Numbered from the stretch's first letter, positions 1-9,323 are shown. The stretch: DNA of 54,375 nucleotides from an uncultured Clostridia bacterium (GCA_904387305.1 CAJFLB010000022.1:1-54375); one strand, 5' to 3'. Notes: generated by a model from the sequence alone, not told the origin. Numbers and translations are program-made.

Positions 1-84
1 GATAAAAATATAAAATTAAATAGGAATCTCGAAAATCAAGAAACAAAGTTAATTCAGGATTTTAATGAAGAGAAATCCTACTAA
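1..84 (+). CDS. C-terminal end of an unknown gene (partial)
   Basis: An open frame enters from the left edge and stops at TAA 82-84. The 27 visible residues are polar and rich in Asn, Lys and Glu (ending DFNEEKSY), with no motif. Only the tail is present, so no function can be given. Confidence 0.4.
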   Translation, partial: DKNIKLNRNLENQETKLIQDFNEEKSY

Positions 85-115
85 AAATTTATGCTATCAC
101 TTATATGGCTACAAA

Positions 116-145
116 TTGACATAATGTTCATAAAAGTGATACAAT
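116..145 (+). promoter_or_regulatory. Predicted sigma-A promoter for the repeat-protein gene
   Basis: TTGACA at 116-121 and TACAAT at 140-145 are separated by 18 bp, with an extended -10 TG at 137-138. It lies 35 bp upstream of the TTG start at 180. Confidence 0.55.
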
Positions 146-179
146 AATATACGGAAAATTTTGATTAGAGGAGAAAATT

Positions 180-1787
180 TTGAAAGATAAGTTAGAAAAA
201 TGTAAAAGATTAATAATATACACACTAAAACTGCGCAAAAACGATAGCATATATTATCAAGAATTTCTTGAAATTTATGAAAAATCACAAGAAATATTAG
301 GGCAAGAAGGGATTTTTTTAAATGAGAAAGAATTTGCAGAAAAAATATTAGAGATTACTTTACTATCCTTAAAAGCCATGAAATATGCAAAGGGTTCGGC
401 AAAAATATTGAAAAACTATCAAGTCGATTCTCAAGGAATAAAAAATATAAGAGAAAAACTGATTTGTCAAGAAAGATTACATAAAGACCAACAACTAACT
501 TATAATAAAATAAGACAGTTTTTTGAAAATGAGCAATATTTCTTACCTTTAGAAGAAAAGGAATATTTTGAAAAAATGCTAGATATTACAAATTTTAGAC
601 TTAGAAATATAAAAGCCAAACCAGATAAAGCAAAGACATCAATATTGGAAAATGAGGAAGTTAGTGATGAAGAAATTAGAAGTTTTAAAGAAAAACTTTT
701 AAAAGAAGAAAAACTGCATTCAGGTGATACATTAACATATGAACAATGTAGAAATTTATTTGAAAAACATCATATCAGAATATCAGAAATAGATTTTATG
801 GATAAAATATTAGATATAACAAATAAGGCCTACACAGAAATTAGGTATAATCCACAAAAAAGAGTAAGGATTTTAAAGAAAACAACTTTAAATAAAGAAT
901 TAATTTTGAAAATAAGAAGATATATCATTTGGAAAGAAAAGCTTTATAAAAAGCAGGAAAAGCTTTATGATGAAATTAAAGCAATTTTTGATAAATATTA
1001 TACTGTTCTATCAGAAATAGAATTTGCTGAAAAAATGTTAGATATAACTGAGGCAAGTCTTAGAACGGTCAAAAGTAATGGAAATAAAGCAGTTATATTA
1101 AAAGACTTAGAAATAGATGAGAATACCATATCTAAGTTTAGAAAAAGACTTATCCAAAAAGAAAATTTACATATAAGAGAAGGGATAACTTATTCACAAT
1201 TTAAAAGAATATATAATGAGAATTATTTCCCATTAAATGAAAAAGAATTTGCAGAGAAAATGTTAGATATTACATCAAAAGTATATGACAATCTAAAATC
1301 TACTAATAACACAAAAAAGAAAGCGATTATATTACAAAATGAAAAAAATTCTCCAGATGAAATTAAAGCCTTACAACAAGGAATATTAAAGGAATTACAA
1401 ATAGGTGAATGGATAGATATAGATTGTTTGAGAGAAATATATAAAAAATATCCTATTAGATTATTAGAAAGGGATTATGCAGAACAAATATTAGAAATTC
1501 CTAAAAGTAAATTGCATGATATGAGAGGAAAAAGAAAAATCAAAGCAAGAATTTTTTTAGGACTGTTAGAAAAATATAGTACAGAGATATCTAAATTTCT
1601 TGATAGTAATGGTTATTATTTAGGATATAGGATAGACTTAGAAGAATTTGAAAAAATTTATGAAAAATTTGGTAAACAAGGAACCAGAAGAACTTTTGCT
1701 GAAGTAATCGGTGTTGATATACGGAATTTTACGAAAAGGCTTAAAACAACCAATTTTAAACAAAAGAATAAAAAAAGCAAAAGATAA
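180..1787 (+). CDS. Repeat protein with seven ~76-residue helical units (function unknown)
   Basis: The protein has 535 residues, starts at TTG 180 and has a GAGGAG ribosome site about 7 bases upstream. It consists almost entirely of a repeated unit whose core resembles EFAEKMLDIT. Copies begin near residues 51, 128, 205, 281, 356, 432 and 505, a period of about 76. Between cores each unit has a charged helix (I..KL..E.LH), a TY....F segment and a basic stretch ending KAxILK. There is no signal peptide or membrane segment, so it is probably cytoplasmic. The last, degenerate copy runs into A7 at about 1770; the next frame continues with related sequence that becomes sigma-factor-like. The two frames may be one split gene. 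I do not recognise a named family; helical repeats of this kind may bind nucleic acid or protein. Confidence 0.6.
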   Translation: MKDKLEKCKRLIIYTLKLRKNDSIYYQEFLEIYEKSQEILGQEGIFLNEKEFAEKILEITLLSLKAMKYAKGSAKILKNYQVDSQGIKNIREKLICQERLHKDQQLTYNKIRQFFENEQYFLPLEEKEYFEKMLDITNFRLRNIKAKPDKAKTSILENEEVSDEEIRSFKEKLLKEEKLHSGDTLTYEQCRNLFEKHHIRISEIDFMDKILDITNKAYTEIRYNPQKRVRILKKTTLNKELILKIRRYIIWKEKLYKKQEKLYDEIKAIFDKYYTVLSEIEFAEKMLDITEASLRTVKSNGNKAVILKDLEIDENTISKFRKRLIQKENLHIREGITYSQFKRIYNENYFPLNEKEFAEKMLDITSKVYDNLKSTNNTKKKAIILQNEKNSPDEIKALQQGILKELQIGEWIDIDCLREIYKKYPIRLLERDYAEQILEIPKSKLHDMRGKRKIKARIFLGLLEKYSTEISKFLDSNGYYLGYRIDLEEFEKIYEKFGKQGTRRTFAEVIGVDIRNFTKRLKTTNFKQKNKKSKR

Positions 1788-2520
1788 TTTTAAAAATAGT
1801 ATAAAAGATACAAGTGTAGAATTTCATTCAAAACAAGAAATAAAAACATTTGCAGAGGAAAATGATATTACATTTGAAGAGTGCTTAAAATATATATTGA
1901 CAATATTTATTTATGATGTAAAGGAAATTAAAGAAATATTAGAAAAACAAAATGGATGTTGGTATGGCAAGAAAAAAATAGGGTGTTCAACAGAATTTAT
2001 ACAGAAATATGTAAATAGAATTACAAATATTTCTAGAGCTATAGCAGTAAAATTGTGCAACAATTATAAAATTGCTTCAAAGATAGAAGATTATGCATCA
2101 GATGCATTTCTATATATTATAGAAAAATGTGGTGATTTAGAAAAAAATTTTGAAGATGATGAAGACACACTTTTTAGAAAAATAACATTGAGAGCTAAAT
2201 TGGCAATGAAAGGCAAAATAATATTGGATAATTTTGTGATTAAGAAAACTAGAACATGTTACAATACAGATAAATATGGAAATCTTGAAGTAAAAGATGA
2301 TAAATCAGATGTAGAAAATGAAGCTTTAAAGAAAGTGTATGATGAAGATAAAGATATAGCACAAATAAAAATGGAGATTCTTAAGAGAATTGATATGGGA
2401 GAAGATGTAGATGATGTGTTAGAAGATTTATCCCAGAAACTAAGTTGTGATAAAAATGAACTAGTAATGAAAATTAGAGAATATTATATTGAAAATACAA
2501 ATGAAGGTATTTCACATTAA
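1711..2520 (+). CDS. Sigma-70-region-2-like protein, probably the 3' part of the preceding gene
   Basis: This frame overlaps the end of the repeat gene by 77 bases in the +1 frame. It has no ribosome site at ATG 1711, and no good internal start is obvious. Residues around 45-75 contain another TFAEE...DITFEE core like the upstream repeats. The middle (DYASDAFLYIIEKC, then a FRKITLRAK segment) resembles the helical core of sigma-70 region 2, and the end (VDDVLEDLSQKLSCDKNEL) could be a small helix-turn-helix. Removing one A from A7 at 1769-1775 would join both frames into a protein of about 780 residues with eight repeats followed by the sigma-like part. A separate, translationally coupled gene is the alternative. 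The sigma assignment is inferred from pattern only. Confidence 0.45.
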   Translation: MLIYGILRKGLKQPILNKRIKKAKDNFKNSIKDTSVEFHSKQEIKTFAEENDITFEECLKYILTIFIYDVKEIKEILEKQNGCWYGKKKIGCSTEFIQKYVNRITNISRAIAVKLCNNYKIASKIEDYASDAFLYIIEKCGDLEKNFEDDEDTLFRKITLRAKLAMKGKIILDNFVIKKTRTCYNTDKYGNLEVKDDKSDVENEALKKVYDEDKDIAQIKMEILKRIDMGEDVDDVLEDLSQKLSCDKNELVMKIREYYIENTNEGISH

Positions 2521-2690
2521 AGAAGCAAAACGGGGTAGCTTAATCTAAGAAATCAAATGATTGATCTACTTCTTTGTTATTTTAAGGAAAATAATTGCTA
2601 AAAAAATGAATGACTGATATAATTAAAGAAAAAATAAAGGAAGATAAACAAATAGAAGAAATGATAAAAAAATTATAGGAGGAATTATAA

Positions 2691-3827
2691 ATGAAAAAAA
2701 TATCTATTTTTGGTTCAACCGGTTCTATAGGAACTACAACATTAAGGATTGTGGAGGAAAATCCTAATTTGTTTCAAGCAATTACATTAGTTGCTGGAAG
2801 AAATATTGAAAGATTGATTGAGCAAATTCATAAATTTCAACCAAAACATGTGTATATTACAGCAAAAGAAAATGCAGACAGATTAAAAAAAGAATTTCCT
2901 AATTTAGATATTTATTATGGGGAAGACGGATTAAGAGAAATTTCTAAATTAGAAGATGCAGATATTGCTGTATCAGCTTTAGTTGGGATTTCAGGATTAG
3001 AACCAACTTACAACATGATAAAACACACCAAACAAGTTGCACTAGCGAATAAAGAAGTATTGGTAACAGGTGGTTCTTTGATTATGAATTTAGCAAAAGA
3101 ATATAAGACAGAGTTACTTACAGTAGATAGTGAGCATAGTGCTATTATGCAATGTTTAAGAGGAGAAGAAACCAATCCAATTGATAAAATATTATTAACT
3201 GCATCTGGAGGACCATTTTTTGATAAACCAATTACAGATGATATTACACCAGAACAAGCTTTAAATCATCCAACATGGAAAATGGGGCCAAAAGTTACTA
3301 TTGATTCATCTACAATGATGAATAAGGGATTTGAAGTCATAGAAGCTAGATGGTTATTTGATGTAAATCCATCTCATATTCAAGTGGTTGTGCACAGACA
3401 AAGTTTAGTACATTCTATGGTACAATTTAAAGATGGAACGATTATGGCAAATATTGGACCAAAAGATATGCAAATTCCAATCGCATATGCATTAAATTAT
3501 CCAACGAGATTAGAAAATAGAATTGAAAAATTAGATTTATTTGAAGTGCAAACATTAAAATTTGAAAAACCAGATTTAGAAAAATTTAAATGTTTAAAAT
3601 TGGCTTTTAGGGCAATAGAAATGGGACATAGTGCACAAGTCGTTTTAAATGCGGCAAATGAAGTGGCAGTAAAGAAATTTTTAGATAAAGAAATTACTTA
3701 TACAGAGATACCAAGAATGATTGAAAAGGCTTTAGATAATCATAAAGTAATGCCATTAACATCTGTGGAAGAAATTTTAGCATTAGATAAAAAAGTGAGA
3801 GATGAACTTATGGAAGAATATAAATAA
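2691..3827 (+). CDS. dxr: 1-deoxy-D-xylulose 5-phosphate reductoisomerase
   Basis: DXR (IspC) converts DXP to MEP with NADPH and a divalent metal, the committed step of the MEP isoprenoid pathway in the cytosol. The 378-residue length is normal for the family. Visible motifs are the nucleotide-binding GSTGSIG at residues 8-14, NKEVLVTGG, the metal/substrate segment around SEHSAIMQCL, TASGGPF, and the signature HPTWKMGPKVTIDSSTMMNKG. The ATG follows AGGAGGAAT with good spacing. It stands alone here: the next gene is in an unrelated carbohydrate operon behind a hairpin. The assignment is firm. Confidence 0.96.
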   Translation: MKKISIFGSTGSIGTTTLRIVEENPNLFQAITLVAGRNIERLIEQIHKFQPKHVYITAKENADRLKKEFPNLDIYYGEDGLREISKLEDADIAVSALVGISGLEPTYNMIKHTKQVALANKEVLVTGGSLIMNLAKEYKTELLTVDSEHSAIMQCLRGEETNPIDKILLTASGGPFFDKPITDDITPEQALNHPTWKMGPKVTIDSSTMMNKGFEVIEARWLFDVNPSHIQVVVHRQSLVHSMVQFKDGTIMANIGPKDMQIPIAYALNYPTRLENRIEKLDLFEVQTLKFEKPDLEKFKCLKLAFRAIEMGHSAQVVLNAANEVAVKKFLDKEITYTEIPRMIEKALDNHKVMPLTSVEEILALDKKVRDELMEEYK

Positions 3828-3843
3828 TAATAGAAAAAATGTA

Positions 3844-3868
3844 TAGAGGTCACAGTTTGTGGCCTCTA
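3844..3868 (+). terminator. Hairpin after dxr
   Basis: TAGAGG-T-CACA pairs with TGTG-G-CCTCTA around a GTT loop. The following bases are AAATATT rather than a T run, so termination may be weak. Confidence 0.55.
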
Positions 3869-3951
3869 AAATATTGGTCTAAAGTTCGCCAATAATTTCC
3901 ATAGGAAAAAGTAAAAAGACATGCTAAGATAGTATTAGAGGTGAAATATAT

Positions 3952-5193
3952 ATGAGATTACTAAGAAAATATGGAGACACATTATTATTAAAAGAGTTGA
4001 AAGCAAGTTATCATTTTTTCATAAAAGAAGCAAATGTAGACTCAAAAAGTAGAGGATATGGATTAATAAAAGATAAGGACATGTATGCAGATGAAATTGC
4101 AAGTATTGCATCTGTTGGATATGGATTAGCAGCTTTAGTGATTGGAGCTAATAGAAATTGGATTTCTTATCCAGAAGCTTATAAAAGAGCAAGTAAAACT
4201 CTAGATACTTTTTTAAATTATGTAGAAGGAAAAAACGGATTTTATTATCATTTTGTAAATATACATACAGGAAAGAGAGAATGGAATTGTGAAATATCAA
4301 TCATTGACACAGCTATTTTTATATGTGGAGCCATATTAGTCGGCGAATATTTTCAAGGACAAGTAAAGCAAAAAGCAGAAGAACTATATAAAAGAGTGGA
4401 TTGGGAATGGTATCGAAATAAAGAAAGTAATTATTTTTATATGGGATACAAACCAGAAACGGGATTTTGGGGACACTGGGATATGTATGCTGAGCAGCTG
4501 ATGCTATATGTTTTAAGTGTAGCTTCTCCAACATATCCGATTCAAAAAACAATGTATGATGATATAAAAAAAGAAAAATGCACATATGAAGGAATAAAAG
4601 ATATTATTTATACATATTGTGGAACATTATTTACCTATCAATTTTCTCATGCATGGATAGATTTTAGAGATAGAAAAGATGAAAATGGAATTGACTGGTT
4701 TGAAAACTCAAAAAAAGCAACCATAGCCAATAGGACATATTGCATTAAAAATAAAGATAGATTTACAACATTTGGTGAAAATTCATGGGGATTAACAGCA
4801 TGTTTAGGACCGAATGGATATTCTGGAGAATATGGAGCAATGCCAGCTTTAGCAGATGTGGATAAACAAAATGATGGAACAGTTAGTCCATGTGGTGCAG
4901 CAGGTTCGATTGTATTTACACCAGAATTAAGTATAAAGGCATTAGAAAATTTTTACAATCATTATCCCAAATTATGGGGAAAATATGGCTTTATTGATGG
5001 ATATAACCTAGAAAATGGAGAATGGTATTCAAAAGAAGTGATTGGAATAGATAAAGGCATATCTATGATGATGATAGAAAACTATTTATCTCAATTATTA
5101 TGGAAGCATTTTATGAAAAATGAATATATACAAAAAGGATTAGAAATTTTAAATATTAAAAAGGAATCCTATATAGAGAGTCAAATTGCTTGA
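3952..5193 (+). CDS. GH144-like / glucoamylase-domain (PF10091-type) glycosidase
   Basis: This 413-residue protein has the (alpha/alpha)6-barrel pattern of the 'glycoamylase' family that includes GH144 endo-beta-1,2-glucanases. Visible family segments are DEIASIASVGYGLAAL near residue 44, FYYHFVN, EISIIDTAIFICGAI, the W-rich GFWGHWDMYAEQLML, the FSHAWIDFRD segment and NSWGLTACLGPNGYSGEYG. There is no signal peptide, so it probably acts on imported oligosaccharides in the cytoplasm. It is followed directly by a GH3 beta-glucosidase, the partner expected for breaking short beta-glucans to glucose. The substrate, perhaps beta-1,2-glucan or sophoro-oligosaccharide, is inferred from that pairing. 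GH family membership is likely; exact activity is not shown. Confidence 0.75.
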   Translation: MRLLRKYGDTLLLKELKASYHFFIKEANVDSKSRGYGLIKDKDMYADEIASIASVGYGLAALVIGANRNWISYPEAYKRASKTLDTFLNYVEGKNGFYYHFVNIHTGKREWNCEISIIDTAIFICGAILVGEYFQGQVKQKAEELYKRVDWEWYRNKESNYFYMGYKPETGFWGHWDMYAEQLMLYVLSVASPTYPIQKTMYDDIKKEKCTYEGIKDIIYTYCGTLFTYQFSHAWIDFRDRKDENGIDWFENSKKATIANRTYCIKNKDRFTTFGENSWGLTACLGPNGYSGEYGAMPALADVDKQNDGTVSPCGAAGSIVFTPELSIKALENFYNHYPKLWGKYGFIDGYNLENGEWYSKEVIGIDKGISMMMIENYLSQLLWKHFMKNEYIQKGLEILNIKKESYIESQIA

Positions 5194-5205
5194 ATGGAGG
5201 TGCCT

Positions 5206-7431
5206 ATGAAACATAAGGAAATACTAGAATTATTAAACAAAATGACAATAGAAGAAAAAATAGGCCAAATGGTACAAATTACAGGAGATGTATTCCTATC
5301 AGAAGATACAAACAGTGTATTAACAGGCCCATTAAAGGATTTACATCTATCTAAGAAAAAAATATATCATGTAGGTTCTGTTTTAAATATTATAGGAGCA
5401 GAAAAAGTAAAAAAGGTACAAGATGAATATTTATCTAAAAGCAGATTAAAAATACCTCTTCTATTTATGGATGATATTATTAATGGATATAAAATTGCAT
5501 TTCCCATACCAATTGCACAAGGGTGTTCATGGAATACCAAAGTTGTAAAAGAGATGACAGAAATATCTAGCATGGAATCTAGCATAGCAGGTGCTAATGT
5601 TAATTTTTCACCAATGGTAGACTTATCAAGAGATGCTAGATGGGGAAGAGTCATGGAATCTATTGGAGGAGAAGATCCTCTTCTAGGAGAAATCTATGCG
5701 AGAACAATGGTAAAAGCATATCAAGGAAAAAATCTTTCAGAAATAGGAAAAATAGCATCTTGTGTGAAACATATAGCAGCTTATGGAGCAGTAGAAGCTG
5801 GAAGAGACTACAACACAGTAGACATGTCAGAAAGAGAATTTAGACAATATTACTTACCAGGATATAAGGCTGCAATCGAGGCAGGAGCAGAAATGTTAAT
5901 GACATCATTTAATATATTAAATGGAATTCCTTCTACAGTAAACAAATGGCTAATTCAAGAGGTAATCAGAAAAGAATTAGGATTTAAAGGAATTATCATT
6001 TCAGACTATGGGGCTGTTGAAGAAACTATAACACATGGGTATTCTGCAAATGAAACAGAAGCAGCAAAAAATGCCATCATTGCAGGAATTGATATTGATA
6101 TGATGTCTAGCATATACGCAAATCATTTAAAAGACTTGTACTTAAAAAATCAAGAAATAGAAAACAAAGTAAATGAAAGTGTCTTAAGAATATTGACATT
6201 AAAAAATAAATTAGGATTATTTGAAAATCCATATGGAAATGCAAATGAAGAAAAAGAAAAGACATATATAATGAACCCAATAAATTTAGAAAAAGCAAAA
6301 AAATTAACACAAGAAACATTTGTCTTATTGAAAAATAAGAACCATATATTACCATTACAAAAAAATAAAAAGATTGTTTTAATTGGACCATATATAGATA
6401 ATATTGGAATCACTGGATCATGGTCTATGTTTTCTGATAGAACAAAAAATGGTACCATTTTGGATATATTTAAAGAAAAAATGGGAAATCAAGTGATATA
6501 TGCAAAAGGGTGTGAAATTTTAAGACAGGAAGAAATTAATAAAATATTATCAGCAGATGGATCACCTACCGTGCATGTAGAAAATGAAAGCCAAAAAGAA
6601 CAAGACATGATTGCCTCAGCAATACAAACTGCAAAAAAGGCAGATGTCATTCTTTTAGCATTAGGAGAGCATTATAAACAAAGTGGAGAGGCATGTTCAC
6701 GTTCTAATATTGTTTTACCAGAAAATCAAATACAATTAATCAATGAATTATATACATTATCAAAGCCAATGATATTAATTCTATTTAATGGTAGGCCAAT
6801 TGAACTTAATACGATAGAACCAAAATTAGATGCCATTTTAGAAGTATGGTTTCCAGGAACGACAGGAGCAAAAGCAGTTGTAGAAATGATATGGGGAGAA
6901 GCTAATCCATCTGGAAAATTAACTATGAGCTTTCCTCAGAATGTAGGACAATGCCCAGTATATTATAACCATTACAATACAGGTAGGCCACACCATAATA
7001 ATCTTCGATATGTATCAAGATACCAAGATATACCAACAGAAAGTTTTTATCCATTTGGATATGGTTTGTCATATTGTGATTTTAAATATACAGAGTTGTA
7101 TCTAAACAAACATAAAATGAATAAAAATGAAACGATTACTGTAACTATAAAAATAGAAAATCAAAGTGATTATGCAGGATATGAAGTGATTCAGTTATAT
7201 ATACAAGATTTATATGGAAGTGTGGTTAGACCAGTAAAAGAATTAAAAGCATTTAAAAAAGAATATTTTATGCCACATGAAATAAAATATATACATTTTG
7301 ATATTGATATTCATATGTTAAAGTTCTGGAATGAAAAACTAGAATTTGTAGCAGAAAGCGGAGAGTTTAAAGTTTTTGTTGGAGGAGATTCTGTAAATGT
7401 TTTAGAGGATAGATTTGAATTATGGATATAG
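5206..7431 (+). CDS. Glycoside hydrolase family 3 beta-glucosidase
   Basis: A cytoplasmic GH3 beta-glucosidase of about 741 residues. It shows the N-terminal TIM-barrel (MTIEEKIGQM; FSPMVDLSRDARWGR; SCVKHIAAYG), the nucleophile segment IIISDYGAVEE with Asp at about residue 267, the alpha/beta sandwich domain (ALGEHYKQSGE, FPGTTGAKAVVE, PSGKLTMSFP) and a C-terminal fibronectin-III-like domain (PFGYGLSY onwards). An upstream in-frame ATG at 5194 overlaps the ribosome site GGAGGTG, so ATG 5206 is preferred. It begins 12 bases after the glycosidase stop, which implies one operon. It would remove glucose from the ends of oligosaccharides. A hairpin follows the stop. Confidence 0.92.
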   Translation: MKHKEILELLNKMTIEEKIGQMVQITGDVFLSEDTNSVLTGPLKDLHLSKKKIYHVGSVLNIIGAEKVKKVQDEYLSKSRLKIPLLFMDDIINGYKIAFPIPIAQGCSWNTKVVKEMTEISSMESSIAGANVNFSPMVDLSRDARWGRVMESIGGEDPLLGEIYARTMVKAYQGKNLSEIGKIASCVKHIAAYGAVEAGRDYNTVDMSEREFRQYYLPGYKAAIEAGAEMLMTSFNILNGIPSTVNKWLIQEVIRKELGFKGIIISDYGAVEETITHGYSANETEAAKNAIIAGIDIDMMSSIYANHLKDLYLKNQEIENKVNESVLRILTLKNKLGLFENPYGNANEEKEKTYIMNPINLEKAKKLTQETFVLLKNKNHILPLQKNKKIVLIGPYIDNIGITGSWSMFSDRTKNGTILDIFKEKMGNQVIYAKGCEILRQEEINKILSADGSPTVHVENESQKEQDMIASAIQTAKKADVILLALGEHYKQSGEACSRSNIVLPENQIQLINELYTLSKPMILILFNGRPIELNTIEPKLDAILEVWFPGTTGAKAVVEMIWGEANPSGKLTMSFPQNVGQCPVYYNHYNTGRPHHNNLRYVSRYQDIPTESFYPFGYGLSYCDFKYTELYLNKHKMNKNETITVTIKIENQSDYAGYEVIQLYIQDLYGSVVRPVKELKAFKKEYFMPHEIKYIHFDIDIHMLKFWNEKLEFVAESGEFKVFVGGDSVNVLEDRFELWI

Positions 7432-7436
7432 TGTTG

Positions 7437-7470
7437 AAAGGCAGCTTTGGCTGCTTTATATATTTTATTA
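7437..7470 (+). terminator. Terminator after the glycosidase operon
   Basis: AAAG-(G)-CAGC pairs with GCTG-CTTT around a TTTG loop, followed by a T-rich stretch (TATATATTTTATT). Confidence 0.65.
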
Positions 7471-7507
7471 AATACAATAATAAATATTAAATGGAATAAA
7501 AAAACTA

Positions 7508-7537
7508 TTGACAACACAAAAACATATGTTCTATAAT
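7508..7537 (+). promoter_or_regulatory. Consensus promoter for the Nudix gene
   Basis: TTGACA 7508-7513 and TATAAT 7532-7537 with an 18-bp spacer, 60 bp upstream of the start. Confidence 0.75.
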
Positions 7538-7597
7538 GTAAGCAATTGAAATATGAATTTGTAATCATTTTATAATTAATAGATGAAGGTGAAAAAT

Positions 7598-8029
7598 ATG
7601 GAAAGATTTAAATTAGTAACTTCTGTACATTTAATACTAATAAAAGAAGGAGAAGTATTATTACTTAGAAGATATCATACTGGATATGAAGATGGAAATT
7701 ATAGTGTTGTTGCAGGACATATAGATGGCAATGAAAGTGTAATAAGGGCAATGCAGAGAGAGGCAATGGAAGAAGCAGGAATAAAAATTCAAGAAACGGA
7801 TTTAAAAATAGTACATGTCATGCATAGGAAATCTGAGGATAGAGAAAATATAGACTATTTTTTCGAATGTAAAAATTATGAAGGAACCATTAAAATTATG
7901 GAAAAAGATAAATGCGATGAATTACAATTTTATGATATTAATAAACTACCAAGTAATACAATACCATATATTAGAAAAGCATTAGATTTTTATCAAAAAG
8001 GAGAACCTTTTTCTATATATGGATGGTAA
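7598..8029 (+). CDS. Nudix hydrolase
   Basis: A small Nudix pyrophosphohydrolase of about 143 residues. The Nudix box GX5EX7REUXEEXGU is complete (GHIDGNESVIRAMQREAMEEAGI begins near residue 46). These enzymes hydrolyse nucleoside diphosphates linked to another moiety; the substrate cannot be read from sequence. An ATG at 7583 overlaps the GAAGGTG ribosome site, so ATG 7598 is the likely start. It has its own promoter and is monocistronic. Confidence 0.88.
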   Translation: MERFKLVTSVHLILIKEGEVLLLRRYHTGYEDGNYSVVAGHIDGNESVIRAMQREAMEEAGIKIQETDLKIVHVMHRKSEDRENIDYFFECKNYEGTIKIMEKDKCDELQFYDINKLPSNTIPYIRKALDFYQKGEPFSIYGW

Positions 8030-8055
8030 TCTAAATATTTATAGAGGTGATTTTT

Positions 8056-8225
8056 ATGGAATTTGAAAAATCAAAACTAATAGAATTCAATCTTGTGAAA
8101 ATGCTGGTATAGAAGTCGATAATCATTTTCGTGAGGTCACGAAAATGGTAGAAATAGGTTCAGGAGCTAAAAGAAATTTACAAGACCACATGCTTACAAG
8201 ATACGCTTGCTATTTAATAGCCTAA
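8056..8225 (+). pseudogene. Remnant of a DinD-like damage-inducible gene
   Basis: An ATG with a ribosome site at 8056 begins MEFEKSK and stops after 18 codons. From about 8091 another frame reads SCENAGIEVDNHFREVTKMV, then EIGSGAKR and RYACYLIA, ending at TAA 8223-8225. That matches the conserved core of DNA-damage-inducible protein D (typically HFADVxKMVEIGSGAKR...LSRYACYLIxQN). The N-terminal part is deleted, one frameshift is present and the C-terminal half is gone. It lies directly before the Abi_2 gene and marks a degrading accessory region. Confidence 0.75.
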
Positions 8226-8241
8226 AAATGTAAAATTACTG

Positions 8242-8270
8242 TTGCTATTTATACAAATATATGATATAAT
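8242..8270 (+). promoter_or_regulatory. Promoter of the Abi_2 gene
   Basis: TTGCTA 8242-8247 and TATAAT 8265-8270 with a 17-bp spacer, 29 bp before ATG 8300. It sits in and after the dinD remnant. Confidence 0.6.
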
Positions 8271-8299
8271 ACAAACAAAAGTTTGAAAGAGCTGATGCA

Positions 8300-9277
8300 A
8301 TGAATCATATAAAAAGTATAAATGGATTAATGAAATATCTAAGAGAAAAACATCATATGAAAATAAGTGGTACAAATGATAAAAGAAGGCTGAAAAATGT
8401 AGGATACTATCATGGATATAAGGGATATAGATATATAAAAAATCCAAATAATAAAATTAATTTCAATAGTTTTGATGAATTAATGGCAATAATTGAATTT
8501 GATAATAAAGTAAAAGCATTATTATATCCACAAGTAATGTTTATTGAAACTGCATTAAAAAGTTATGCTTTAGAAGTAATCATTCAGAAAGGAAAAACAG
8601 AAAGTTTTAGTGAAATTTATGCTAATTTGATGACTGATTATAAATCATATAAGGATATTAAATATAAAAATGCTTATAAAAAAAGACTAGATACATTTAA
8701 TAGAATTCAAAATACAATTGCTAATAAATATGCGAATGATAATAATATAGTTTCTCATTATTTAAAAAAAGATGAAAGTATTCCAATATGGGCAATATTT
8801 GAGATTGTAACTTTAGGTGAATTTGGAAATCTTATATCTACATTAAACTTACAAATAAGAAAAGAGATTTCAAAAGATATAGGATTAAATATTGCATTTG
8901 ACTCAAATGGGATTTTAGTACAAAGTATCATATTTATGATAAAAGAATTAAGAAATGCCATAGCACATAATAATGTTGTTTTCGATACAAGATTTAGAGA
9001 AAGAAATACAAATAAAGCATTACATAAAGTTATAGAAAATGATACTAAAATACAAAAAATAAGTTTTAATGGTATAACAGATTATATTATACTTGTCTCA
9101 TACATATTAAAGAAATTGGATAAAAATAATAATGAAATATATAGAAATATTAATGATTATTTAAAATATGTTAAAAATTTAAAATCTTGTATATCTAAAC
9201 AAATTTACGACCAAATTATTTTTACTAGTGATGAACAAAAAATAAATGATTTTATAAATTTTTTGAGAAAAAAATAA
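8300..9277 (+). CDS. abiF: Abi_2-family (AbiD/AbiF-type) abortive-infection protein
   Basis: A 325-residue member of the Abi_2 (PF07751) family, which links phage infection to host growth arrest and is distantly related to the HEPN domains of Cas13. Family landmarks are VGYYHGYKGYRY near residue 34, LLYPQVMFIETALKSYA at about 75, IPIWAIFEIVTLGEFGNLI at about 161, and ELRNAIAHNN, which carries an R-x4-H HEPN-type catalytic motif (Arg218, His223). The ribosome site is weak. Immediately downstream is a strong promoter driving a small structured RNA, an arrangement reported for AbiF proteins. The family is clear. The AbiF subfamily and RNA partnership are inferred from context. Confidence 0.85.
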   Translation: MNHIKSINGLMKYLREKHHMKISGTNDKRRLKNVGYYHGYKGYRYIKNPNNKINFNSFDELMAIIEFDNKVKALLYPQVMFIETALKSYALEVIIQKGKTESFSEIYANLMTDYKSYKDIKYKNAYKKRLDTFNRIQNTIANKYANDNNIVSHYLKKDESIPIWAIFEIVTLGEFGNLISTLNLQIRKEISKDIGLNIAFDSNGILVQSIIFMIKELRNAIAHNNVVFDTRFRERNTNKALHKVIENDTKIQKISFNGITDYIILVSYILKKLDKNNNEIYRNINDYLKYVKNLKSCISKQIYDQIIFTSDEQKINDFINFLRKK

Positions 9278-9294
9278 AAATATTTTTAAAAATA

Positions 9295-9323
9295 TTGCAT
9301 ATAATAATAATATATATTATAAT
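9295..9323 (+). promoter_or_regulatory. Promoter for the small RNA downstream of abiF
   Basis: TTGCAT 9295-9300 and TATAAT 9318-9323 with an exact 17-bp spacer. It begins 18 bp after the Abi_2 stop and predicts a transcript start near 9330. Confidence 0.75.

Noticed and set aside
2610..2678. 22-codon frame just before dxr
   Set aside because: No ribosome site at its ATG and no recognisable product; too short to call.
5194..5205. Earlier ATG for the GH3 gene
   Set aside because: It overlaps the ribosome site GGAGGTG that serves ATG 5206.
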